The notes under the pieces: model-generated
Database searches by the model: none
Told to the model about the DNA's origin: nothing
What the model saw: the letters and a program-made list of their open reading frames with translations, nothing else
Translations under genes and position numbers: made by a program
NCBI GenBank assembly: GCA_035626675.1
Contig: DASPNH010000006.1
Coordinates: 19,038 to 83,037 of the forward strand
Direction: 5' to 3'
DNA length: 64,000 nt
Source: DASPNH01 sp035626675
GTDB taxonomy: Bacteria; Desulfobacterota; Binatia; UBA1149; CAITLU01
Shown here: piece after piece, positions 48,049 through 57,139 of the stretch
Numbering within the stretch: the stretch's first letter is position 1
Layout: each line of letters opens with the position of its first letter

Positions 48049-49323
48049 TTGAACCCCGACGCTGCGCGCCGCGCCCTTGGGAGCTGCGTCGTGGCAGCGG
48101 TCCTGCTTCGGGCCGCATGGGCGCTGTACGCGCACCGTCCGCCATCGGGCATCTCCGATCCCGTCTTGTACAAATCGTTTGCCGAGAACATCGCCTCCGG
48201 CGCCGGCTACGTCTCACTGCACGGGCATCCCACCGCCTATTATCCGCCCGGTTATCCGTTCGCGCTGGGCGCCGTCCAATACCTTGCCAACACGCTCGGC
48301 ATGCCCGCGCGGCTGCCTCTTCTTGCCGCGCTGGTGCAGGCCGCGCTCGGCGGCGTCACTGCCGGCGCGGTCGGCGTGGCAGGCAGCCGGCTGTTCGGCG
48401 CCACCACCGGCGTGATCGCTGCCGCGATCATGGCGGGATGGCCGAGCCTGATCCTGTACAGCTCCACGTTGCTCGGCGAGTCTCTGTACCTCGCCTGCTT
48501 CAGCGTCTTTGTCGCAGCGCAGGCCGCGGCCGTCACCGGCGCCGCGCCGGCCGGTGCCAACCTGCTGGCTGCGACCGCGCTCGGCGCGGCCACCCTGGTG
48601 CGATCGCAGGTGGTGCTGGCGGTGCCGGCCACGGCGCTGGCGTGGCTGATCGCGCCGCGTCCGGCGCGCGCTCGCTTCGCGGCCGTCGGCGCGCTCGTCA
48701 TTGGCATCGTTCTCGCCCTGACGCCGTGGACCCTGCGCAACATGCGCGTGCTGGGCGCCTTCGTGCCGCTGGCAACCAACGGCGGCGACAACATGTGCAT
48801 CGGCTTCCATCCTGGCGCCAAGGGCGATTTCCACCTGACGCCGTACTGCGACACCGGCTCCTTCTACATCGACGGACCGCAGGCCGAGCTGGCGCAGGAC
48901 CGCGAGACCACTCGCCGCGCGCGAGAGTGGGCGATGACGAACCTGCACGAGCTTCCCGCGCTCAGTCTTCGCAAGCTCTACTTCACCTACCGCAACGACA
49001 CCGGCGGGCTCGCCGCCGTCGAGGCCTATGGCGTCGACCCGTTCCTGCCGGCGGCGCTGCGCACCGTGCTGACGTGGATCAGCAACGGCTACTACGGCCT
49101 GGTCATGCTCGCGGCGTTGGCGGGCACCTTCCTGGCGCTGCGGCTCGCGGTGCGCAGCCCGCGCCAGAACGCGGGCGCCTGGCTGCTGCTTGCCCTGACG
49201 GCCAGCGGCGCCGTCGTTCCCATGCTCGTGTTCGGCGAGACCCGCTTCAAGGTGCCGGTGATGCCGTGCTACGCGCTGCTGGCCGCGCTGGCGTGCAGCA
49301 CGATGGCGCGAAAGCGCGGCTAG
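48049..49323 (+). CDS. ArnT/PMT-like membrane glycosyltransferase (GT39/GT83 type)
   Basis: 424-aa protein with about ten to eleven helices and the typical large first periplasmic loop (SDPVLYKSFAENIASGAGY, HPTAYYPPGYPFALG). Later come TPWTLRNMRVLGAFVPLATN and GGDNMCIGFHPGAKG, as in lipid-linked sugar transferases. TTG 48049 directly follows the TPR stop; a longer open frame upstream overlaps the TPR gene and is not used. Acceptor unknown. It converges on the acyltransferase gene, with the two stops overlapping by four bases. Confidence 0.85.
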   Translation: MNPDAARRALGSCVVAAVLLRAAWALYAHRPPSGISDPVLYKSFAENIASGAGYVSLHGHPTAYYPPGYPFALGAVQYLANTLGMPARLPLLAALVQAALGGVTAGAVGVAGSRLFGATTGVIAAAIMAGWPSLILYSSTLLGESLYLACFSVFVAAQAAAVTGAAPAGANLLAATALGAATLVRSQVVLAVPATALAWLIAPRPARARFAAVGALVIGIVLALTPWTLRNMRVLGAFVPLATNGGDNMCIGFHPGAKGDFHLTPYCDTGSFYIDGPQAELAQDRETTRRAREWAMTNLHELPALSLRKLYFTYRNDTGGLAAVEAYGVDPFLPAALRTVLTWISNGYYGLVMLAALAGTFLALRLAVRSPRQNAGAWLLLALTASGAVVPMLVFGETRFKVPVMPCYALLAALACSTMARKRG

Positions 49324-50453
49324 CGCGCGGCCGAGCGCAACGTGCTCGGCGAGGCGAGGCCGTTGAAGTAGCGCCTTCCGGGCTGCTCGATCCATCGATA
49401 CGTGACCGACGATGCCGCCAGGACCGCAGTCGTCGCCACTACCAGCTCGAGCACACCGAGCCATGGCGCGGGTGCGATCCCGAGCGAAAGCTGGCGGCCG
49501 AGCCACCGCAGCCCAGGCATGCCGAGGCGCAGCATCACCTCATAGACGGCCACGTGCACCATGTAGATGGAGTAGGACAGCTCGCCGAGCCGCTGCGGAA
49601 ACGGATGGACCAATGCGCGCGAGATCGCGCCGCTCTCGTGCGCGAAGACGAAAATGGCCGCGGCGAAGAGCAGGGGAGCGCCAATGGTCCAGGGCGAGCG
49701 GTCGCTCCATGCGACGAACACGACGACGGCCGCGACGACTGCCGTTTCCAGAGCCGTCGCGAGCGCAGCCGAAGGAGGCCCGCAGCGGCGGAACAGCTCA
49801 TAGAGGAGGCGTCCGGTCAGGAAGCCGTACAGACATCGCAGAAAGCCGTAGTCGTCGGTGGCGTCCATGACGCCCAGCGCTGCGTAGAGAAGAGCCGCGC
49901 AGGCCGCGATCAGAAAGGTCTCGAGGGCGTGCAGCAGGATACGACGGCGCACCAGCATGCACAGCAGCGCGAACAGCAGACAGACCCAAAGCTCGACGCC
50001 GATACTCCAGCTCGGGTAGTTCCAGTCCAGGTGATAGGCAGGATCGATCCCGAACCCGAGCGGACGGACCAGGACCAGGTCCAGGCCCAGCGAGGTCAGC
50101 GATTGCCGTCCGCTTGCCGGAAGGGCTGCAGCAGCGCCGGTCGTGAGCACGGGCGCGAGCACGCGCACCGCGACCACCGCCGCCAGAGTCGCCGCATGCA
50201 GCGGCCACAGCCTTCCGAAGCGTCGCAGCGCGAAGATGCGCAGGCTCTCGGCCGAGACCAGCCGGTCGCCGTAGGCGTGGCCGATCACGAAGCCGCTCAG
50301 GACGAAGAAGAAGTCCACGAACAGCCACGACGACGTCACCAGGGAGGCCGCGCACCACTGGCAGGGCACCGGCCATTCCTGGATGCAGAAATGGAGCAGG
50401 GCGATCATCGAGGCGCAGATTCCCCGCCAGGCATCCAGTGCACGAAAGCGCAT
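49320..50453 (-). CDS. acyltransferase 3 family membrane protein
   Basis: 377-aa protein with ten or so helices. Family marks: RALDAWRGICASMIALLHF at the N-terminus with the conserved Arg and His, FFFVLSGFVIGHAYG, LRRFGRLWPLHA, and NYPSWSIGVELW. Such enzymes O-acylate sugars of LPS, exopolysaccharide or peptidoglycan. GGAGC precedes ATG 50453. Lies nine bases behind the ion transporter gene, same strand, so likely co-transcribed. Substrate unknown. Confidence 0.9.
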   Translation of the reverse strand: MRFRALDAWRGICASMIALLHFCIQEWPVPCQWCAASLVTSSWLFVDFFFVLSGFVIGHAYGDRLVSAESLRIFALRRFGRLWPLHAATLAAVVAVRVLAPVLTTGAAAALPASGRQSLTSLGLDLVLVRPLGFGIDPAYHLDWNYPSWSIGVELWVCLLFALLCMLVRRRILLHALETFLIAACAALLYAALGVMDATDDYGFLRCLYGFLTGRLLYELFRRCGPPSAALATALETAVVAAVVVFVAWSDRSPWTIGAPLLFAAAIFVFAHESGAISRALVHPFPQRLGELSYSIYMVHVAVYEVMLRLGMPGLRWLGRQLSLGIAPAPWLGVLELVVATTAVLAASSVTYRWIEQPGRRYFNGLASPSTLRSAAR

Positions 50454-50462
50454 GCAGCTCCG

Positions 50463-52310
50463 TCAGTGCAGCACGTCGAGCAGGCGGTTCTCGAAATAGA
50501 TGAGGATGGTCAGCACCACGCCGAGCTGCAGGATGATCGACGTGATCTCACGGATCCATTGCACGGGCGTGTAGGACTCGTCGACCTCACGACGGATGAA
50601 CGCGAAGGCCACGACCGACTGTGCGCTGCCGATGTGCGTCCAGCAGCCGCCGAGCGCGTAGCCGGCGATCTGCGCCATCGCGAACAGATGCAGCACCGCC
50701 AGCTCGAACTCGATGATCGCATGCGAGCCGAAGTCGGCCACGACGTTGTTGTCGAGAATGGCCGACAGGAACGTGCAGCCCAGAAATTGCGCGAAAGCCG
50801 TGTGGCCGGTGCCGAAGCGCGCGGCCGCGTCCTGAAGAAGCACCTGCAGCGCGTCGAAGAAGCCGGCATGGCTCAGCAGCGTGATCGAGAAGAACAGCGG
50901 GAACAGGAAGTAGTACTCGGCGAATTCGATACGGGCCTCGCGCAGCGCCAGCGCCCTGACGCGCGGAAGCGAGATGATGCCCATCAAGGCCACCACAAAG
51001 CCGCTGCCGGAGGCGACGAAGAGCGGCACGCGGTGGTCGATGCCGTGCCAGATCAGCGCCACCACGAAGACGGCAAGGCTGACGGCGGCGATGCGCTGGG
51101 CCCGCTGCCGCTGCGGCGTCAGCATGCGAAGGACTTCGGCGGCCTGCAGCTCGAGCTGGCGTGCGCGCGCCGAATCGCCCGCAGCCGCGGCTACATAATG
51201 TGCGTCCAGGGATTCGGCGACCTCCTCGGCCACGTAGTGACCGAGCACGCGGCGCCGCAGCTGCTCGGGAACGCCGCCGGCCACCATCGCCTTGCCGAGC
51301 GTCTCGCCGCGGCGGACGCGCTCCTGAACCGACTCGGAAAGCTCGACGCCGATCCGGTCCTCGTGCGCCTCCAGCGCTTCGATGGGCGTAAGGACCTCGC
51401 CGTGACGAACCGCCTGCAGGTAGCGGACGCTCTCGGCATTGGCATCGAGCAGGTCCATGGACGCAACGTCCACCCGGACGCCACCGATGCGGCGGCGCAG
51501 GTTCCAGGCCACCACGAGGTAGCTGGCCAGCGCGCCCGGCAGGCAGTAGCGCAGGAAGAAGCCGTTGGTCAGGTAGGACTCGCCCGAAGGCGCGGTCAGG
51601 TTGGCCTTCATGATGAGGTTGGGCGGCTCGCCGTAGGCCAGCCACATCCCGCAGACGGTCGTGACCACCGTGCAGACCATGACCGTGTAGCGGACCGTGG
51701 AGACCGAAGCCGAGGCGAGGAACATGACGATGACCAGCGTCCGGATGGTCAGGCCGATCATTGAGACGCCGTCCAGGATTCCCGAGGAGAAGGCGACGAC
51801 CGCGGTCACCGAGACGAGCGTGGGAAGGACCGCGCCGGCGAACCGATTCAGGAGCCTCAGGGTCAGCGATTCCAGCAGCCGGGTCTGGGCGATGACCGAC
51901 ACGAAGAAGGTCAGGCCGAGAATGAAGGCCATGGTGTCGGCGTGGAAGAGATGCTCGAGCCCATGCCAGGTCAGCAGGTTGCGACCCAGGAATGAAAGCC
52001 ATGCCTGAATGCCGCGTGCGTCGACCTCGGCGGCAAGGTCCGATCCGGGATACGCCTGCACGAGGAAGGTGGCGCCAATGACGAGCGCCATTCCGTACGT
52101 GAGCGCGTTCTTGTGGATCCGGTACTTGAAAGAACCGAAGACGAACAGGCCGACCACCGTGGCCAGTGTCAGAGACGGAAGCAGCCAGCTCGGCGGCGTC
52201 CAGCCGGCCAGCATCCAGGCGGCCAGGAGGGCCACAGCGGCGGCGAAGCACCCGACCAGAAACATCCAGGACGGCAACTCGACGACGGAATCATCCGCGG
52301 CTTCGTGCAT
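50463..52310 (-). CDS. ArsB/NhaD-type ion transporter
   Basis: About 615 aa with ten or more helices, interrupted by a long soluble stretch (about residues 285-410) rich in charged helices. Motifs FSSGILDGVSMIGLTIRTL, YGEPPNLIMKANL and FLSAILDNNVVADFG resemble the two inverted half-motifs of the ion transporter superfamily (NhaD Na+/H+ antiporters, ArsB). ATG 52310 is used; TTG 52346 adds 12 residues. Ion specificity is not readable from sequence. Neighbour of an acyltransferase, same strand. Confidence 0.8.
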   Translation of the reverse strand: MHEAADDSVVELPSWMFLVGCFAAAVALLAAWMLAGWTPPSWLLPSLTLATVVGLFVFGSFKYRIHKNALTYGMALVIGATFLVQAYPGSDLAAEVDARGIQAWLSFLGRNLLTWHGLEHLFHADTMAFILGLTFFVSVIAQTRLLESLTLRLLNRFAGAVLPTLVSVTAVVAFSSGILDGVSMIGLTIRTLVIVMFLASASVSTVRYTVMVCTVVTTVCGMWLAYGEPPNLIMKANLTAPSGESYLTNGFFLRYCLPGALASYLVVAWNLRRRIGGVRVDVASMDLLDANAESVRYLQAVRHGEVLTPIEALEAHEDRIGVELSESVQERVRRGETLGKAMVAGGVPEQLRRRVLGHYVAEEVAESLDAHYVAAAAGDSARARQLELQAAEVLRMLTPQRQRAQRIAAVSLAVFVVALIWHGIDHRVPLFVASGSGFVVALMGIISLPRVRALALREARIEFAEYYFLFPLFFSITLLSHAGFFDALQVLLQDAAARFGTGHTAFAQFLGCTFLSAILDNNVVADFGSHAIIEFELAVLHLFAMAQIAGYALGGCWTHIGSAQSVVAFAFIRREVDESYTPVQWIREITSIILQLGVVLTILIYFENRLLDVLH

Positions 52311-52644
52311 GTGGCCGTCAGTCGCACGGCACCCGGACAGGTGCAAGATTGGCGGTCGTCGCTTCCTGCGGCCTCACGCACTGCCGATTGTCAGGGTCCG
52401 CGAACCACCGCCGCTCGCTCCATCCCGCTGCGCAGTCCACGTCGGATAAGATGTATTATGTCATCCGAGATACGCGAAACGATCGGCGTCCGCGCCGATC
52501 GGCGCCGCCACGGGGTCTGCCCTGCCGGCGACGTTCTGGGACGAAGTCCGGTCCGCGGCGGTGGTGCCGCGAGCGTCTGCGAAAATGGCCTTGGAGCCAG
52601 GCCGCCCTGATGGCAGCCCGTCGTTTTACGCGCGAGCGGCGCGC
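52311..52644. other. intergenic region with hairpin
   Basis: About 330 bases between the dGTPase and transporter genes, both on the minus strand. It contains the strong hairpin at 52480-52501 and, just before it, a GGATAAGATGTATTATG tract that is unusually AT-rich for this genome and could include a promoter. No gene is recognised. Confidence 0.5.
52480..52501. terminator. perfect inverted repeat CGATCGGCG/CGCCGATCG
   Basis: Nine-base stem with a TCCG loop, between the dGTPase and transporter genes. There is no T-run on either side, so it is either a factor-assisted terminator or a binding site. Confidence 0.35.
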
Positions 52645-53805
52645 TCAGACCTTCTGGAACGGGTCGAACAGCCGGGCGTGCTCCTCGAGCGCGAAGCGGT
52701 CGGTCATGCCCGCGATGTAGTCGGCAATGATCCGCGGCATCGGGATGCCGCCCGAGGCGCGGCCGGTGATGTGCGGCGGCATCTGGTGCGGATCTTCCAT
52801 GTAGGCCTCGAAGAGCGCGCGCATGACCCGGCCCGCCTTGGCGGTCATGCGCCGGACCCGGTGGTGCTGGTAGAGCCGCTCCATGAGCCGGCCCTTGAGC
52901 TGGCGGACCTGTCCGTCCATGGCATCGCTCGGAGCGGCCAGGTGCGGCTTGATCGCGCGCAGGTCGTCGAGCGTCGCGACGCCGCGCGCGTCGATGCGGC
53001 TCTCGATGGCCTCGAGCAGATCGCGCGTCAGCTCGTCGATCAGCGACCGGACCGCCTGGTAGCGCAGCACCGACATCGACGCGGTCGGAAGCTCGGCTTT
53101 GACCCGCGCGAAGGTCCGGTCCCAGACCTCGACTCCCTCCAGATCCTCGAGCGTGATCAGCCCGGACTGGATCCCGTCGTCGATGTCGTGCGCGTTGTAG
53201 GCGATCTCGTCGCAGTAATCGACGATCTGAGCCTCCAGCGGCGGCGCACTGGAGGCGTCGTAGTCGGCCACGCGCGGCCGGTCGTAGCGGCCCGAATGCT
53301 TGACGATCCCTTCGCGCACCTCGTAGCTCAGGTTGAGCCCGTCGAAGTCGGGATAGCGCTGCTCGAGCTCCTCGACGATGCGCAGGCTCTGGCTGTTGTG
53401 ATCGAAGCCGCCGTGGTCGCGCATGAGGTCGGCCAGCACGTGCTCGCCAGCGTGACCGAACGGCGTATGCCCGAGGTCGTGTGCCAGCGCCACGGCCTCG
53501 GCAAGGTCCTGATTGAGGCCCAGAATGCGTGCGACCGTGCGCGTGATCTGCGCGGTCTCCATCGTGTGCGTCAGCCTGGTGCGGTAGTAGTCGCCTTCCT
53601 GGTTGACGAAGACCTGCGTCTTGTACTCGAGCCGGCGAAACGCCGTCGAGTGGATGATGCGGTCGCGGTCGCGCTGGAACGCCAGCCGGAACGGATGCTC
53701 TTCTTCCGGATACGCCCGCCCGCGGCTCTGCGACGAGAGCATAGCGTACGGCGCGAGCAGATCGCGCTCCTGTTTCTCGAAGAAGCTGCGATCGCGAACC
53801 GGCAC
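52645..53805 (-). CDS. deoxyguanosinetriphosphate triphosphohydrolase-like HD protein
   Basis: 386-aa dNTPase of the Dgt family, hydrolysing dNTPs to nucleosides and triphosphate. RDRDRIIHSTAFRRLEYKTQV and RTRLTHTMET are characteristic; the metal-binding HD motif is AHDLGHTPFGHAGE, followed by DYCDEIAYNAHDIDDGI. GTG 53805 gives the usual length of the short (non-E. coli) type. It follows the NHL lipoprotein gene with a 12-base gap on the same strand. Confidence 0.93.
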   Translation of the reverse strand: MPVRDRSFFEKQERDLLAPYAMLSSQSRGRAYPEEEHPFRLAFQRDRDRIIHSTAFRRLEYKTQVFVNQEGDYYRTRLTHTMETAQITRTVARILGLNQDLAEAVALAHDLGHTPFGHAGEHVLADLMRDHGGFDHNSQSLRIVEELEQRYPDFDGLNLSYEVREGIVKHSGRYDRPRVADYDASSAPPLEAQIVDYCDEIAYNAHDIDDGIQSGLITLEDLEGVEVWDRTFARVKAELPTASMSVLRYQAVRSLIDELTRDLLEAIESRIDARGVATLDDLRAIKPHLAAPSDAMDGQVRQLKGRLMERLYQHHRVRRMTAKAGRVMRALFEAYMEDPHQMPPHITGRASGGIPMPRIIADYIAGMTDRFALEEHARLFDPFQKV

Positions 53806-53817
53806 GGTGCTGCGCGC

Positions 53818-55335
53818 TCAGTCTTCGAGCGTCGTCGTCGTGGTGCTCAGCGTCGTCGTCGTGCTCGGCAGCTGCGGCGGCGCGAAGAAGATGTCGCGAT
53901 ACTCCGAGTTGATCTCGTCGGTCTCGCCGAACGTCTCGCACGACTCGCCGTCGGAGTTGCACGCGATCACGCGGTCGCCGGCCGGATCGGCGATGAGCAC
54001 GTCGTTGTCGGTGAACGCGAAGGACGGATTGGCTGCGATCGCCGATGGTGGTCCGGCCAGCGCAGCGCCGGCATCTCCGAACGGCCCGCAATCGGTGCCG
54101 TCGACGTCGCAGCGAACCACGCCGCCGGCGGCATCGGCGATCAGCAGATCGGTGGCCGGATCGCCGAGGAAGTCCAGATCCACGGGCTCATCGACGGCGG
54201 CCGCGGTGTCGCCGAGCGTTCCCTTGGAATTGCCGTTGTTGCCGAACGCGCGCACGCCGCTTCCGGCCTGCCCGTTGACGACCAGGAGGTCACCGGTGAC
54301 CGGTGAGAACACCATGGCGTCTGGCGAGTTGCCGACGTCGCCGAACTCGGAGATCAGCAGACCGGTGGTGCCGTCGAAAATCAGCGTGTCGCCATCGGCC
54401 TCGGCCACGTAGAGGCGGCCGTTGGACTCGCGGAACGCCAGCGCCGCCGGCTCCTCGACGAAACTGTCGGCCTCGCCGAAGGACCCGCGAATCTCGCCGG
54501 TCTCCAGGTCGAACACGCGCAGGACGCCGAGACCTTCGTCGATCAGCACGATGCTGCCGTCCTCGGGATTGGAGACGCCCTTGATGGCGTCCTCGGCGAA
54601 CTCCTCGGCATCCTCGAGCTCGCCGATGAGCGCACCCTGGGTGCCGCCGAACGCGAACACCGAGCCAACGACGTAGAGCGACGGGAAGGTGTTCAGGACG
54701 ATGGTTCCGGTTCCGTTCGAGCGCTCACCGATGGCGGTCACGCGCACGCGGAAGGGCCCGGGAACGTCGGCGCGGAAAGTCACGACGGGGCCTTCATCGC
54801 CCTCCCCGATCCCGCACAGTCCGGTCGCGCAGTCCGGCGAGCTGCTGCCGGTGTTGACCAGGCATACGCCGAAATCGGTGCAATCGGTGTCGCGCGCACA
54901 CTCCTGCTCGGGATCACCGGCGCACGCACCGGCGACGCAGTCGCCCGGAATGGTGCAGTCGTCGTTGTCGTTGCAGATGCGGTTCTCGTCGTTGCTGCAG
55001 GGATCGTTGTTGGTCTCGCAGATCTGGTCGAAGTCGTCGTTGCAGTGATCGTCGAAGTCGGTGTCGTCGCCGCCGGCGATGATGCGCCACTGGAACTCGA
55101 GGTCGGCGGCGTCGCCGTTGGGATCCGTGGACCGGCTGGCATCCAGGCGAAAGAGCTGGCCGACGTCGACGTACTCGGCGATGGCATCGATGACGACCTG
55201 AGGCAGCGGAGGATTCGAGCGCCGGCCGCCGCCGCCGCAGCCGCCCGAAGTCAGCGCCAGACCGCCGGCAACGGCGATGCCGAGCCCCAGGGAGAGGTAG
55301 GTGAAACGACGAGCGGATGGTGTTCGCGAGTGCAA
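53818..55335 (-). CDS. secreted lipoprotein-like NHL/propeller protein with Thr-rich tail
   Basis: 505-aa exported protein. Signal segment with a lipobox-like SGGCGGGG near residue 33; a PKD-like domain (about 45-215, FRLDASRSTDPNGDAADLEFQWRI) that contains a Cys/Asp-rich insert (about 95-170, DNDDCTIPGDCVAGACAGD); then an NHL/YVTN-type propeller (GEIRGSFGEADSFVEEPAAL, NGRLYVAEADGDTLIFDG). It ends PSTTTTLSTTTTTLED. TTG 55335 is the only fitting start seen. The C-terminal Thr run matches the linkers of other secreted proteins here. Function unknown. Confidence 0.75.
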   Translation of the reverse strand: MHSRTPSARRFTYLSLGLGIAVAGGLALTSGGCGGGGRRSNPPLPQVVIDAIAEYVDVGQLFRLDASRSTDPNGDAADLEFQWRIIAGGDDTDFDDHCNDDFDQICETNNDPCSNDENRICNDNDDCTIPGDCVAGACAGDPEQECARDTDCTDFGVCLVNTGSSSPDCATGLCGIGEGDEGPVVTFRADVPGPFRVRVTAIGERSNGTGTIVLNTFPSLYVVGSVFAFGGTQGALIGELEDAEEFAEDAIKGVSNPEDGSIVLIDEGLGVLRVFDLETGEIRGSFGEADSFVEEPAALAFRESNGRLYVAEADGDTLIFDGTTGLLISEFGDVGNSPDAMVFSPVTGDLLVVNGQAGSGVRAFGNNGNSKGTLGDTAAAVDEPVDLDFLGDPATDLLIADAAGGVVRCDVDGTDCGPFGDAGAALAGPPSAIAANPSFAFTDNDVLIADPAGDRVIACNSDGESCETFGETDEINSEYRDIFFAPPQLPSTTTTLSTTTTTLED

Positions 55336-55484
55336 CGTTGGGCCCCTCCGGAAAGTGCGCGATGCCGAAAATCTTGATGAGCAGCGGCACCCTAGCCGCG
55401 CAAACTGCGCATATCAAAGGGCCTGCGCTGCATAACCTGCGACGCTGCGGCCGGCGCCGCGAGAGGCCGTATCGGTGATGGAAA

Positions 55485-55558
55485 TGCCCCCGGCAGGACT
55501 CGAACCTGCGGCCCCAGGATTAGGAATCCTGTGCTCTATCCGCCTGAGCTACGGGGGC
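55485..55558 (-). tRNA. tRNA-Arg, anticodon CCT
   Basis: A full cloverleaf on the minus strand: acceptor GCCCCCG/CGGGGGC with discriminator A, D arm GCTC...GAGC, anticodon stem CAGGA/TCCTG with loop TTCCTAA (anticodon CCT, reads AGG), and T arm GCAGG/CCTGC with loop TTCGAGT. The 3' CCA is not encoded. Confidence 0.96.
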
Positions 55559-55647
55559 TCGATCGACGACCTTCGGCGCGCGCGCCGCGGCGACGTCCTC
55601 TCCTATCGGTGCGAGGCCATGCCGGCAACCGCGTCGATACGCGGTCC

Positions 55648-57069
55648 TCACCAGACCGGCGGGCGACGGTCCCGCCATGGCGCAGCCTCTTCGAGCTGCG
55701 CCGACACGCGCAGCAGCTCGCCCTCGCCCCACGGCCTGCCGACCAGTTGCACGCCGATGGGCAGGCCCGAGCTCGCGCTCCAATGCATGGGCAGCGAGAT
55801 GGCGGGCTGTCCGGTGACGTTGAAGAGCGGCGTGAACGGGCAGACGTCGCCGGCACGCTGCAGGGGAAGTCCTGGATCCTCGTCCATTCCTTCCCACAGC
55901 TCGCCGATGCGCGGAGGTTCCACCGCGATCGTCGGAGTCAGGAGGACGTCGAAGTCGCGGCCCCAGCTGGCGACGATCTGACGGCTGAGGATCTGCAGGT
56001 GCAGGAGGCCGCGGACGTAGGTCAGACTGTCCATTGCAGCGGCGTGCGAGCGCAGAGCAGCGTTGAGCGGCTCGATCGCCGACCAGTCCTGCACGTCCCA
56101 GTACGCAGAGCCGGTGTTCCACACCACCATGAACGATGGAAGGACGTCGGAAGGCTCGGGCCAGTCCGGCGCGCCTTCGAAGACGTGATGGCCGAGACCT
56201 TCGAGCAGGCCTGCGGTTCTCTCCACCGCTGCGATGCACTGGGGCGCAACCGGCACGCCGGTGGGCGCCCTGGTGGTGAAAGCGATGCGCAGCCTGCCCG
56301 GGTCGCGACCGATCTCCTGGCTGTAGGGGCGCTCGGGCGCGGGCGCGTTGTACCAGGCATGCGGATCGAACGTCGCGATCACGTCCAGTGCCAGCGCGGT
56401 GTCGGCGACGCTGTGCGAGACCGTTCCCTCCACCGCACCTCCGTGCATGACGTCGGAGACCATCGGTCCCATCGGCACGCGGCCTCGGCTCGGCTTCAGA
56501 CCCACCAGTCCGGTGCACGAGGCGGGGATGCGGATCGATCCGCCGCCATCGTTGGCATGCGCGATCGGAACCATTCCGGATGCCACGGCAGCCGAAGCTC
56601 CGCCGCTGGAGCCGCCCGGCGTATGCTCGAGGTTCCAGGGATTGCGCGTGGCTCCGTACGCATCGTTCTCGGTGACCGGCACGGTTCCGAACTCCGGCGT
56701 ATTGGTGCGGCAAAGCAGGATCGCGCCGGCGTCGCGCAAGGCCTGCGCAACATGGGCCGTGCTCGTCGCTATGCGGCTGCGAGCGCCGCGACATCCGTAG
56801 GTGGTCGGCCAGCCTGCGACGTCGGTCAGGTCCTTGATGGGAATGGGGACGCCGTGAAGCGGTCCGAGCCGGTCGCCGCGGGCCACCGCCTCGCGCGCCG
56901 CCCGCGCCTGCTCGCGTGCGCCCTCGTCGTCACGCCAGATCACGGCGTTCAGCTGCGGATTCAGGCGATCGATGCGCCCGAGGCAGGTGTCGACGGCATC
57001 GAGCGGATCGAGGTCGCCGCTGGCGATGGCCGCGGCAAGCTCGCTTGCGGAGAGAAATGGATCGGACAT
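55648..57069 (-). CDS. amidase signature family protein
   Basis: 473-aa hydrolase of C-N amide bonds. The Ser-cisSer-Lys triad is visible: Lys in GVPIPIKDLTDVAG, cis-Ser and nucleophile Ser in HTPGGSSGGASAAVASG and DGGGSIRIPASCTGLVGLKPS. RTNTPEFG and the late FNVTGQPAISLPM agree. ATG 57069 is preceded by GGGAGG. It stands alone rather than with gatB or gatC, so a free-standing amidase (not tRNA amidotransferase GatA) is more likely. Substrate unknown. Confidence 0.92.
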   Translation of the reverse strand: MSDPFLSASELAAAIASGDLDPLDAVDTCLGRIDRLNPQLNAVIWRDDEGAREQARAAREAVARGDRLGPLHGVPIPIKDLTDVAGWPTTYGCRGARSRIATSTAHVAQALRDAGAILLCRTNTPEFGTVPVTENDAYGATRNPWNLEHTPGGSSGGASAAVASGMVPIAHANDGGGSIRIPASCTGLVGLKPSRGRVPMGPMVSDVMHGGAVEGTVSHSVADTALALDVIATFDPHAWYNAPAPERPYSQEIGRDPGRLRIAFTTRAPTGVPVAPQCIAAVERTAGLLEGLGHHVFEGAPDWPEPSDVLPSFMVVWNTGSAYWDVQDWSAIEPLNAALRSHAAAMDSLTYVRGLLHLQILSRQIVASWGRDFDVLLTPTIAVEPPRIGELWEGMDEDPGLPLQRAGDVCPFTPLFNVTGQPAISLPMHWSASSGLPIGVQLVGRPWGEGELLRVSAQLEEAAPWRDRRPPVW

Positions 57070-57139
57070 CGCGTGCCTCCCTTTCGTCGTTCGCCCTTAT
57101 CTTGCCGCGCCAGGGCCGGCAAGGCGCGCGGCGACTCGG